A stretch of DNA of 64,000 nt, taken from NCBI GenBank assembly GCA_018340805.1, contig JACMZG010001913.1, forward strand, positions 42,300,655 through 42,364,654, read 5' to 3'. Below are positions 10,725-20,767 of the stretch, piece after piece. A program made the translations under genes and the position numbers. The notes below the pieces were generated by a model. That model saw only the letters and a program-made list of their open reading frames with translations, ran no database searches and had not been told where the DNA came from. The stretch comes from Microvelia longipes (Eukaryota > Arthropoda > Insecta > Hemiptera > Veliidae). Position 1 is the stretch's first letter; every line of letters begins with the position of its first letter.

Positions 10725-13700
10725 CTAAAACCAGATGTACATCGCTATAAGCATTGTAGCCCATAAGATGACTTATTTTATTTCAAACCAAAAAGGAGCA
10801 CAAATAAAGTTAACCAATTTCATAATGTTAAAAAAATATTTAATAAACTAAACATTTAGTTTTAGAGTTTAGTGATACAACGAAATCTCTTTTTTTAGCA
10901 CATGTAATTACAGAGTGGTAGAGTTTTTCCACTATCCCCCATCTATGGACCTGCTGTGTTGTACAGAGCGGCTCAATTAGTAACTTTAAATTGCTCTCAC
11001 ATAGCCTAATATTTACTGTAATCCTAATTTTCTAAAACCACAATAATTGCAGCTTAATTAAAAATATTGCTCCAAAAAACTTTTTTTACCTGAAACGGAT
11101 TTTGAGCCATTAATAAAAGATATTGGCACCATTAATAGTAGGATTTATTTTGGGAGTGCCACTCCAAAAAAATTAATAATACCACCTCTTATACACTGTG
11201 GCTCTAAACAATTTTTTTCCCTTTGGAGTAGAATATCTTCCTTACTCCTTAAAACTAGAAAATAAACTGCACATTATATATCATTATATTACACATTACA
11301 TATGTATCTTTAGATACAAAGGAGTATTATTCAATAAATAGAAAAACTTACAAGTTTCTCGGCAATATATTTTGTTGAACTTCCGTTAGCATAGGCCGTC
11401 TGAATCAAGCCAAGTTTCAAGTTTAAATTACATTCTTTTACTAGTTCACCAATATAACCAGCATCTAAAACAGAAAATTGAACTTTGCCTTATGATTTAG
11501 TCACCATGTTATTTGACGAGTCTTGATAAATTAGTGACACAGGTTTATTTTACCTGATTTTTGTTGATAGAGGCTTAAAAAGTGAAAATATATCAGTTAA
11601 GTTTTTAACTCTAAGTCTTAATAATTTTAAAATTGAGTCTAAGAAATACACTATCAGAATTTTCAATGAGAAAATTTGAAAATTGAAAGACTTACATAAA
11701 GTAGCAATTCTATCTCCGTCCAACAGATGAAAATTGGACAAAGCATCTACATAGTAATAAACAAGTCTGTCTGCATCGCCATCTACTGAGCAACATCTTC
11801 TCCCTTTTACAACCTCTATTCCATCAGGCAGTCGCACTTTTGTCTTTACATAGTCAGCTCCACACTGAAATTAATGTACAGTCAAAGTCATATAAAACTA
11901 TAACTTACATATATAACAAAGTTATATATGTAATAACAATACATTAAAACTGGCATTGAGTCTGCTCCTACAGGAGGAATGGGTGGAAACTCTGTTGAAC
12001 AAAAAAAAAACTACCCCCTAAGACCCATCAGCTTCTTCAACAACATCTTCCACCATTACTATCGATGTGTGTGATGGGTCCAGCTAATGCAAGAGGGGGA
12101 TATCATGCCACGGTTGGATCCGGTGGTTCATGGGAAGCCTTGATTGAAAGCTCTCCTACATCATAGATGGGAGAACTGCAGGGCAACCAGATGGACAGAT
12201 GAGTCCACCACTTGGGCAGGTTTCTCTAACAAAATCTCATCTGTTCTAAAAACCGTTGATCTCCGAAACATTTGAAGGCACTACATCAGCAGTCGAGTCA
12301 AAAACTACAGATGGGTGTTTAGCCTCCTTACTGGAGCAGGAAGCTAGAGGAAAGGAAGCATATTGACTATTAGTATCTGAAGGTACAATAACCCTTGCCA
12401 ATTAACGTAGGTGCCTGGCGGAGGGGGTGTACCTCTAGATTTTTAGTGGAGTAAGGCCACAATCACTGCTTCAGTATCGACAGGAGAAATTGGTCAGTCC
12501 CTACACTTCAAGTTGGGACCCAAAGAGAAGCCACAAATAGGGAAGACAAACCTTCAGATGATCCGAAGTCATCCCCCTTCAGTTGAGTCATTGATAACAT
12601 CATAAAAGAATTATTTTACAATTATTTTACAGATAGCACAACTACACCTAATCATGCATTTTTGTACCAAACTTCAACTCTCTAGCATTATAGTACAACA
12701 CACGGCTAAAATCAATTGACAGCGCGGGAAAATAGTGTTGAGAAAGCAATAAGGTTGGCCTAATTTGAAAATGAGGGCGAGGTTTAACATCCAGGACTAA
12801 CCTCATTGGCTCCCTCGCTTTATTTTCCCACGCTGTCAACTGATTTTAGCCGTGTGTCGCATTATAACACACAGGAAACTACGGTACTAGCAGACACACT
12901 CGCACGTACAGACAGACAAATCTATAAAAACCACTCAGGAGTTCATAAAATTATCTAAAACAAATGATTCAGGTGAACCTACCGTTTTTGGATTTTTAGT
13001 ACAAACAATACTTTGCCTATATGATACCTTATATAGTATAATAGTAGTAGTAGTATAGTATAAATGAGAAAATCGCAAAGCATTAACCTTACCATATAAT
13101 TTAATTTGCCTTTAGATCCAGTACTGGTGTTATATAAATGCAATGTTAATGAATCACTGATATATTTCTCTAAATTTTTCATGGCTATAGCTCCTACACC
13201 GTTGGCTCCATCAAATGATAAAACTCCAGAATAATTACTATCTGCCTTAAACTAAAAATAAAATAAAAAATAATATATATTTATGTAAAGGTACAGAGAA
13301 TGATAGGGGTCCTTTAAAAACAAATAATAAAATAAAATATAGTTAGTGCAAAGTTTTTAAATAAACTATGTCCTCAGTAATGTTTATACTAACTAGGAGT
13401 GTTTAGAATTATGAAAAACTACACCTATAAGTAATAAAAATGCTCCATCTGTATGTGTGTCCTGATGTAAAAGTGTTAAATCATGACACGTATCAGTTGA
13501 TTCAGGGAACTTTGACAAAGCCTTTGAAAAAATCCTTAATGTGAAAATAATTATGGTAAAATAACTTGTGGATTATGGTCGTTGATTGTGAAAGGGTTAA
13601 TTCATTTAGCAATACACATGGTTTTAATCTGTTGACAGAGCATGGGAAAATAATGCAAGAGAGCCAATGAGGTTAGTCCTGGATGGTAAACCATGTCTAC

Positions 13701-16700
13701 AAGTTCATACCCTGTAAATATCATTGGTTCCTCTACAATATTTTCCCACACTGTCAACTGATAATCGTGGGTAATGCTGTAGTGATCTTAATAGCAAATA
13801 TTAGAGGTTGGTTTCAAATAATTTTTTTTATTTTTAATTTGTAATCAACCTAATTTTGTATTTTTTAACCTATCATCTGATATGTAAAATCTATTCTTAA
13901 GAGAATTCATTTAAGTTATACTTTCTTATCTTAATTTAATAACTTACAGTAATCTTACTTGGAAATGAAGAAAAGAGTCTCTTCACAAAAATAATAGTTT
14001 ATTGGCAACTAAACTAATAATCTTAATTATTTGCTTCAACTAGTTAAAACTAAACATAACACTTTAAAGTGGGGTCACCCGTGGTGTAGTGGTTAAGGTA
14101 AGCGGCCAATACACAAAATGAATGGACTTTAGTCATGGGTTCAATCCCAGCATTGGCCTCTAGGATTTTTATGAGAGGGATAAAAATTATGCGCACCACG
14201 TCCTTCAGAAGGGACGTAAAGCTGGTGGTCTCGAGCCTGTGCGTTGTCAGGTACTTGTTAAAGATCCCTTACCTGAAATGAAACTGGGTATAGGCAAAAT
14301 TTAGGAACCCTCATTGTAGATTCATTATACTACTATACTGTTTCTGCCTTGTAGTTTAAAGTGTGTGGAGGTTTGGTTTAACAGTGAGAGCACGTGTTGT
14401 TCCTAGTTTTCACTAGACTATAAGAGTCAGTAAAAATATGTATGATTGCTTGAAAAAGCATGAGAGGAACCATAGAAATTCACGGCTCTTCTGTCTAGAT
14501 TAGATGAAATATACCTACACTTGAAATTAAGTGTATTAATTAGGAGTAGAACACTATCTTAGGGAGCTAGCAAAAAGGGCCCAACCACGTGGCCTACTTG
14601 CCTGGTAGTTACTACCACTCCCCCATATTACTAACACTTTAAATCTTATAATAATCTTCAGTCTATTTTTCTGGTGTAAGTAGTATAATATAATAGTATA
14701 TACTACTATACAGCAAAGTAAACATCGCAGTCTCCTGCTAGCCATTATCAGCACCAGTGCCATTTGCCTGACTTAGCTTCCCATCTTCCGTCGAATGAGT
14801 TAATTACCAGTCTCTGCTTGTGCCTCAACAGGTTATTTCTATAGCCTGCCCTTACCTTCGGCTCAGGGGTTAATTTATAAAACCCGTCTGCAAAATTCCA
14901 TTTTGCTGCCTAGTAGCATAATATCCCATTCAAATAATTTGATAATAACACTTCACTTACACATTTTTTAATTTGATTGAAAGGTTTAGATAATTTTTCA
15001 TAATAGTGTTGTGGCGTTGGTTCCTCAACACCATTATTATGTAGAACAACAAAATAATGAAGCATTGGTGTTGAGATGACACCATGGTCTATAACCTGAG
15101 TGTTTAATACTTTAGCTCCTTCAACCGCTGCATCCCTCAGTAAGTCACTGCTCGGCCTGAAATTAAATCCAAATATTTAAACGTAAATACAAATGTAAAT
15201 CGTATACTACAGAATATGAACAGAATCCACTGTGATGTAAAAGGGGACATTCATAACATGGTAGGTCTTTATTTAGAACTCAATAGTGATCCTTGTTGTG
15301 TTCTTCCGTCTTGTCAGCATTTACTTATTTATATGTTGGTAGCCCTCTACCGGAGGCCTACCTAATAATCAGGCAGCTTACTTCGCATACTCTCCTTTCT
15401 GGTATATTAAGTATTTTATTGTAGTACAAAAAATGTAAAGTAGCAGTGCATGGGTTGAGGGCACCTACTCTCAAAATCTAAGCATTTTATTAAATTTGGT
15501 TTTATTAATTATTTAAATAAATAAATGATAAATAAATATGTTTATTGCATGAAATTTCTAACAAGAAATATTTACAAAGGTCAAATACACGTATTAAGTC
15601 TATTTACAATTTTTAAATACTTTTCAGATTGTTTAATCCAAAAAAATTGGAGATACTATATAGGGGGTTATCTATAAGAAAATATTTGATTCTAGCACAG
15701 AACTGGTTCACTATTTAATTCGGGCTTTTTGTGTTCTCTGTCCGTGGCACATCTAATGGCTTTAATTATTGCCTTCCACACTTTACCAGCCTAATGAGAG
15801 CTACATTTTAATTTTGTAATAACCATCTCTTCCACAATTCCGTTTCCCTACTTAATAGTGGTAACACACTACCCACTATAATACGACACACGGCTAAAAT
15901 CAATTGATTTTACGCCAAACATCTGTGAGGGAAAGAATTTTATTGGTTCAGACCGACCACGCTTCTTCCCCCTCCACCTCATGCAAACCTCCGTATAAAA
16001 AAATACCTTTTTTGTAAATAAAATCATAAAAAGGCAACACTGGTTGTACATATTTGTAACCTCGCGTCACTTTTATTTCCCTCATTGTGCATATTGATCT
16101 GTTTGAGTTGGTTTCGTTTCATTCCAATCTGTTCAATTCATCCAATTATTGCAGAGTTGTAATATGATCTGAGTGTCTATATTTGATGCATGGACATTGA
16201 CGTATTTTTTAAGCATTCATTGCTATTTGAGTACAGGGCAGAGTCTGTGGTCTGTCAACCAAAAGACACATTTTTTTTGGAAAATGCCATGTCTTTCAAT
16301 AGATGACATTCTTGACTTTTTTAAGTTATGAATGCATATTGTGTCATTTTATTTTTATGATATGAAACAATACGCATTCAATTATACAAACTTGACACAA
16401 AAAAGCAGTTTGTTTTGGAAAAAACTGACGATTTATTGAAATCGTCAAACTTTTATCATAGAACTATTATGATCCATTGCATTACGTAATTAACAACTTT
16501 AAATCGACTTAATTCATACTTCCCTAACAAATTTAAAGCAACACTTAGTTGATAAATTTATATGATACAACTATATTCCTACTTAAAAAGTAAATAAATA
16601 GTTTTAAAAATAAAAAATATGATATCAAATATAAACAAATAATAAAATTCAAAACATAACCTGACTTTCAGTGTTGCCAGAGTAGGGATTTTTTTTGTTA

Positions 16701-19700
16701 CTTAGAAGAAGGGATTTTTTAGTTAAAAAAAGAGGGTTGAAAGCATTGAGATTTTGGTGCGCTGTCAATTGATTTTAGCCGTGTGTCGTATTATAATACC
16801 TACAATTTCACACACCCATTGATTTTTGTAAACATTTATTTTTGCGTGTGTTCCCAATTTGAAGAATGCTGAAACAAATTTCTAGACCAATAGAGAGCAA
16901 ATATAATTTTTATCATACTTTTAGGACTACATCTTATGAGTTAGTTACAGGAGGGGATCACTTTTAAGTGTTTTTTTATAGGTTTCTTTGAGCAATGTAT
17001 TGGCTAACATTTACATTTTTTGGTTCAAAATTTGTACACATTCATCAAATTCGAAGTGCCTAGCTATTGCAGTTCTGAGGATGTGAAAACAGACTTACGA
17101 CAGATACTATGAGTCATTGGTTGTTTTGACGGAGACTTTTTGGTATAGACTTACCATAATGTTTAATAAAAAAACACACTAGAATTAAAAACAATAGTTG
17201 TCAAGTCGAAACTGATCAGTTATAATTTTTTATACAATTGTGGTTGACAATATATCTATTATTTTTAATTCTAGAAAGTATACGAGTTTTGAAAATATCT
17301 TTTAAACCCTAGAAATGTGTAAGTACAATCAAATGGAATACTCAACACAAAACTGTTCATTATTATATTAAAATTGATTCAAATATCCATATCAAAATAG
17401 AAATTGACCAGACAATTAATTAAGGCAGTTGTACCATTCCATTCACATAAGAGCAATCTTTATCAATTTAGGTGAAACTGCCACTTGAAATGTGGTAGAT
17501 AATATAATAATGATAGGCTACATTCAAAATACAATTGAATTATTGTTAATTAAAAACACAATTGATATTATTAGAGGTTAGAAAATGTGTTATCATTAAT
17601 AAATATCTTAGTAACAAGATTTTGTGGTTGGTTGAGATGAGTTGTTTATATTTAAATATTTTGAGGTTTGTTATAAAAGAACTAATGATAAAAGGTGACA
17701 TATTTACCAAAAGGATAATTGCAAAAAGAGAGAGGGACCACTTGTTTAACCTTTCTTTATCTCCAGACGGTATAAAATAAACAAATTTAATGGCTCCTTT
17801 AAAAGAGTAAAGAAGCAGTGTTCACCTCCAAGGGAGAAAAAAATACTTTTCACTACCATGGGACTAAAAAATAACTTTTCCTCCCTTGGGAGTAAAAAAG
17901 TGTTTTCTATAATAGGGGTTATTTTTTCTATAATAGAGGGCGGCATCGTCTCAGGAAAGCTGATCAAATTTTTTTGGGGGGCGACACCCCCAAAATTTAA
18001 AATGCTAAAAATAGCATTTTACTCCTAAGTTGCAAACAAGATTTTTCTACATCGCTAGATCTTAATAAACAACTTCATTTAGTTTGAAACTGATTTTGAG
18101 CCATTGTTTTTTTGGTATGGGTCTCCTTTTAAATTTTGCAATAATTAACTTCCTCAGCTTCGCCTGCGGAGCTAATTGTTATTATTTCCTTGGCTTTGCT
18201 TCTAAAGTTAATTACAAGGATTCCTCAGCTTCTCCTAAGGAACCAGCTTACAGCTCAGGAAAATAATAGCATTCTTTACTCCCTTGGTGGGCAATTTACA
18301 TAGCCCACTTTTTTTTGGACCTTAATCTTAAACCACCTTACAGTCGTAAAATTCAATAAGAATTCCTACTATGAACTTTGCTGAAGCAAGCAAGTCCTGG
18401 CTTTATCAAAGGCATTGTGAAAACGACCACAAAGTGTGGTCGACCACAAAGTGTGGTCGTTTTCAAGACGACCACACCAATCTTAATTGGAGGTCTTAAG
18501 ACCTCCAATCTTATCCTCCATACTCTAACTACTACTACACTCAGAAGCACAAACTCTACCAAAGCATTTGTTTATATTAATATTCAAACCGTGGCAGACC
18601 AATAGCGTTGTTTCCTCAAACAGGATTTTTTATCAGTTAAATAAATAAAATTACCGAGTATCTCTCCCAATGACAAGTTTAGAGTTTGTTGCTACATCAA
18701 TATTAAATTGTTGACAGATATCTTGGATAACAGTTTCCAAATCTTTATCTTGGCAGTTAGCTATTTGAGTGGCAATAGTTTCCCATTTAAGTTCCAGCAT
18801 TTCACCCTTTGGATCGACTAGTTTAACTCCATTATCAGGTTCGGGGTTGTGAGATGCGGTAATCATGAGACCTATTGATTGAGAATTAAGAACTTTAGAG
18901 CGAAGAGATCCAAGCAAACCCATCCGGAACAGAACATGCGTCAAATCCTCCGCTCTGAAACAAAGATATTAACAATAATATAATGATTTAACACTTTGAG
19001 TAAGATGAAAATTATCAAATTATAGAAGATAATCAAAAAAATTTCTGAATGTTCTCATTTTGTATTCTTGTTTTGGTGTCTCATTTTTTGACGACACCAA
19101 TAACCAATGTAACCTATCAACAAATAATTACACAGGACAGTCAAAACGTGTTTGTGAGATTGATTCTGGTCAGTATATGTTAGGTAAATTTTAATCTGCC
19201 TACCCCCTTCCATTTATGAGTGTAATGATCAGATGCTGACCAGTCAGGCGTTGCGAATGCACTTCAAGAGTTGACCATATCAAATTCCGGGTACGCCCCG
19301 AAATCTTGCCAGAGAAACAATCTTATTGTTGTGCATCTTGACATTGGTCAAAACCAAATAGAGTCATTTCCTTCAAATAATTATTGTACTACAATAGTAT
19401 GACACACGGTTAAAAACAGTTGACAGCGTGGGAAAATAATGTGAGGGAGCCAATGAAGTTAGTCCTGGATGTTAAACCACGCCCACAGTTTCATATCAGA
19501 CAAACCTCATTGGTTCCTCATCACTATTTTCCCACGCTGTCAACGGAATTTGACTTTGTGTCATATTATAATAGGGCTATTTCTTAATATTTTTATACAA
19601 GGTATTTTATACATCACTAAATATTATTTTATTTTAAAAAGGCGACTAGAAAAAATAACAAGCTGGTAGAGGAAAATAAAATATTAAGGCAGTATAGATT

Positions 19701-19990
19701 TAAATAGGAGAAATAGAAATTTAACTCCAGTATGATTTTTTATTCTCAAAAGAACAATTGAATATGATTACATTCAAACCTATTGGAATTGTCAGCAACG
19801 GATTATTGACAAAACATAGTCACAGGTCTCTGTTATCTAATACCTCTATTAAAATTGATAAATTAACAACATTTGTAATAAAAACATACTTAGTTCGAAA
19901 ACCAGCAGTTCCATAGGTGATGTATTTGTCGCCTTTCCTTGAGAATCTAAAAATTGAGGATTTAAGTAAACTTTTCCAATCGTGAGACAT
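10567..19990 (-). CDS. PGM3: Phosphoacetylglucosamine mutase (seven exons, 3' end not in view)
   Basis: This enzyme converts GlcNAc-6-phosphate to GlcNAc-1-phosphate in the cytosolic route to UDP-GlcNAc, which feeds chitin, N-glycan and GPI synthesis. Exons, in coding order: 19990-19890, 18954-18655, 15156-14961, 13251-13093, 11864-11696, 11464-11352 and 10724-10567. All joins keep frame and have GT-AG introns. The 398 codons hold the GTAGFRT motif (residues 27-33), the active-site loop TASHNP with phosphoserine candidate Ser68, the metal-binding loop DGDADR (Asp280, Asp282, Asp284) and the sugar-binding loop FEANGHGT (373-380). Length and spacing match animal PGM3, which is about 540 residues. 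The last ~140 residues, with the RPSGTED phosphate-binding loop, are absent down to position 1, so the final exons lie outside the window or are lost. No frameshift or stop was seen. It is head to head with TMEM129. Confidence 0.97.
11090..11250. repeat. Family G fragment in PGM3 intron 6
   Basis: Holds TACCTGAAACGGATTTTGAG and CCATTAATA, then a GGGAGTGCCACTCC patch and CCCTTTGGAGTA. These recur in order at 25050-25200 and 17790-18110. Confidence 0.5.
11352..11464 (-). CDS. PGM3: PGM3 exon 6
   Basis: Completes residue 309 and encodes residues through 346, including [15 protein letters not shown], a well conserved PGM3 stretch. Acceptor TTTTAG before 11464, donor GTAAGT after 11352. Confidence 0.96.
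11696..11864 (-). CDS. PGM3: PGM3 exon 5 (metal-binding loop)
   Basis: Encodes residues 253-308 plus one base. It holds CGADYVK, then [17 protein letters not shown] with the magnesium-binding aspartates, then [11 protein letters not shown]. Acceptor TTTCAG before 11864, donor GTAAGT after 11696. Reading past the donor gives a false longer frame. Confidence 0.97.
12010..12600. other. GC-richer unidentified block in PGM3 intron 4
   Basis: Base composition is clearly less AT-rich than the flanks. Neither strand keeps a long open frame, and I recognise no protein motif. It could be a decayed retrotransposon or 5' region, but that is only a guess from composition. Confidence 0.35.
12655..13040 (-). 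repeat. Family F copy interrupted by a family A element
   Basis: The flanks TTTGTACCAAACTTCAACTC, then TCTAGCA, before 12690 and GGAAACTACGG to ACCTACCGTTTTTGGATTTT after 12870 are adjacent pieces in intact F copies. The 174-bp family A element at 12691-12864 sits between them, so it inserted later. Confidence 0.75.
12691..12864. mobile_element. Family A short element (~174 bp MITE)
   Basis: The terminal inverted repeats are long (TAGTACAACACACGGCTAAA at left, its near reverse complement ending GTGTGTCGCATTA at right). The inner arms CAGCGCGGGAAAATA and TTTTCCCACGCTG also pair. TA flanks both ends, which fits a TA target duplication as in Tc1/mariner-type elements. There is no coding capacity. 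Confidence 0.85.
13093..13251 (-). CDS. PGM3: PGM3 exon 4
   Basis: Encodes residues 200-252 in phase 0. It includes [19 protein letters not shown], the second-domain nucleotide/sugar core, and ends with [11 protein letters not shown]. Acceptor TTTTTAG before 13251, donor GTAAGG after 13093. Confidence 0.96.
13611..13780. mobile_element. Family A short element, decayed
   Basis: Has the inner arms CTGTTGACAGAGCATGGGAA and TTTTCCCACACTGTCAACTG and the centre GCCAATGAGGTTAGTCCTGG of family A. The outermost bases have diverged (ACACATGG and CGTGGG remain). Confidence 0.8.
14073..14641 (+). mobile_element. tRNA-derived SINE, first family, ~570 bp
   Basis: The head (14080-14165) is tRNA-like: GTGGTGTAGTGGTTAAGG matches a pol III A box, and GGGTTCAATCCCAGC matches a B box with a possible T-stem. 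A long unrelated body follows, ending in a TACTACCACTCCCCCATAT-type simple tail. The copy at 49600-50148 is its near-identical partner on the minus strand. It lies in PGM3 intron 3. Confidence 0.85.
14961..15156 (-). CDS. PGM3: PGM3 exon 3
   Basis: Completes Arg134 and encodes residues through 199: [18 protein letters not shown], then [14 protein letters not shown] and [16 protein letters not shown]. Acceptor TTTCAG before 15156, donor GTAAGT after 14961. Confidence 0.96.
15430..15720 (-). mobile_element. Possible retrotransposon 3' end
   Basis: The plus strand has a run of ATTTAAATAAATAAATGATA followed by TTTATTGCATG. On the minus strand this would be a 3' UTR ending in an ATTT-type tail, as at 5966-5990. 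No coding motif was seen, so the call rests on tail structure only. Confidence 0.3.
15879..16793. mobile_element. Family A long element, 915 bp, non-autonomous
   Basis: The terminal inverted repeats are TAATACGACACACGGCTAAA and continue with ATCAATTGA; TA flanks both ends. The partner copy at 62560-63456 is the same element in the opposite orientation. There is no transposase frame. The ends match those of the 174-bp family A elements, so a common transposase probably moved both sizes. It lies in PGM3 intron 2. Confidence 0.85.
17790..18300. repeat. Family G copies in PGM3 intron 2
   Basis: Contains TTTTCCTCCCTTGGGAGTAA, a GGGGGGCGACACCCCC hairpin, GAAACTGATTTTGAGCCATT, and TTCCTCAGCTTCGCC-type motifs repeated three times. 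It ends in AATAGCATTCTTTACTCCC. The last part matches 50745-50935. Confidence 0.6.
18350..18500. repeat. Compound perfect palindromes
   Basis: GACCACAAAGTGTGGTC occurs twice in a row at 18424-18465, and GAAAACGACC before and GGTCGTTTTC after extend the pairing. A second palindrome, TTGGAGGTCTTAAGACCTCC followed by AA, lies at 18488-18509. These are likely foldback remnants in PGM3 intron 2. Confidence 0.75.
18655..18954 (-). CDS. PGM3: PGM3 exon 2 (active-site loop)
   Basis: Completes Lys34 and encodes residues through the start of Arg134. It holds [12 protein letters not shown], then [20 protein letters not shown] with the phosphoserine candidate Ser68, and ends in KLVIGRDTR. Acceptor TTTCAG before 18954, donor GTAATT after 18655. 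Confidence 0.97.
19395..19568. mobile_element. Family A short element (~174 bp MITE)
   Basis: Same arms and centre as 12691-12864: TAGTATGACACACGGTTAAA, then CAGCGTGGGAAAATAATG, at left and TTTTCCCACGCTGTCAAC at right. It lies in PGM3 intron 1. Confidence 0.85.
19890..19990 (-). CDS. PGM3: PGM3 exon 1
   Basis: Start codon at 19990-19988. It encodes 33 residues plus two bases, ending [11 protein letters not shown] across the splice. The GTAGFRT motif is the invariant N-terminal PGM3 motif. This ATG is the only in-frame start that gives a normal-length leader. Donor GTATGT after 19890. Confidence 0.95.
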
Positions 19991-20550
19991 GTTAAGGAAG
20001 AAAATGACACGACAAAATCAATACTGTTACAATAGAAAGTTATACAAATTATATAATAGACTCCAGTAAATACCTTGCGAGAATAAAAATAAAAAAAAAG
20101 TTGTTTTGATTTTGAAATCGAAACTGTTAAGTTGGGTCAATCGTCATTAAGAGCATACTGTTATAAACGCTACATTGATTAACCGCTATTTGAGCAAATG
20201 TTTTACAAATTTTTATAAAGAGTTGTTCTAAGAGACAATTTAAAAAAAAATAACGATATTAAATTTATAGATAAAGAATCAGGAATTAATTAAAAGTTGT
20301 TGTAGTGCAGTTGTCTAATGGTTAAAACGTATAAATCACTTCGGTGCAAACTAAGAAATAATTAATCAGTAGTCCAAACGTTTTTTGCGTTTCTTCGAAA
20401 AACTAAGGAAGAAGAAAAACAAAAAGATATCCAAACCCCCTCCCACGTCTTTGTTTTCGGTTTATAAATGTATTATTTTATTTTTAAAACTTAAATTTTT
20501 TAAATATATTCTACTCTTTAGATTCCACATTAAATTATTCTTTATTTGAA
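19991..20550. promoter_or_regulatory. Probable bidirectional promoter region of PGM3 and TMEM129
   Basis: The start codons of the two divergent genes are 560 bp apart, with no repeat element recognised between them, so both promoters and 5' leaders should lie here. I see no clear TATA box or initiator pair. A short tRNA-like motif, TTGTCTAATGGTTAAAACG, occurs at about 20312. The promoter role is inferred from layout. Confidence 0.6.
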
Positions 20551-20767
20551 ATGTTAAATTCAAGTGATTCGTCGGTGGCCGTTTACACGCTGTTTTATCT
20601 CGCTTTGTCACTTTGTTTTGTTTTTAAAACTAAAGAATTTGTGTCATCTGGACTTACGATTGAAAACTTCTTTGACAAGTTACTTGGCAATGAATTTGAT
20701 AACTTTGTTATGTATAATGCCCGGAGAACATCTTTAACTTTATTAGTCCATTCATTTTTACCTTTTG
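20551..20767 (+). CDS. TMEM129: TMEM129 exon 1
   Basis: Residues 1-72 plus one base. Encodes the first membrane segment ([15 protein letters not shown]), then [10 protein letters not shown] and [16 protein letters not shown] across the splice, all aligned with known TMEM129. Donor GTTTGT after 20767. The frame read on into the intron stops two codons later. Confidence 0.95.

Noticed and set aside
10515..10766. 83-codon plus-strand frame
   Set aside because: It is the antisense of PGM3 exon 7, which has strong family identity on the minus strand.
11550..11837. 95-codon minus-strand frame taken as one exon
   Set aside because: Only 11696-11864 is PGM3 exon. The rest reads through the donor into intron 5.
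12010..12600. Nested gene in PGM3 intron 4
   Set aside because: GC is raised but all six frames are broken and no motif was recognised.
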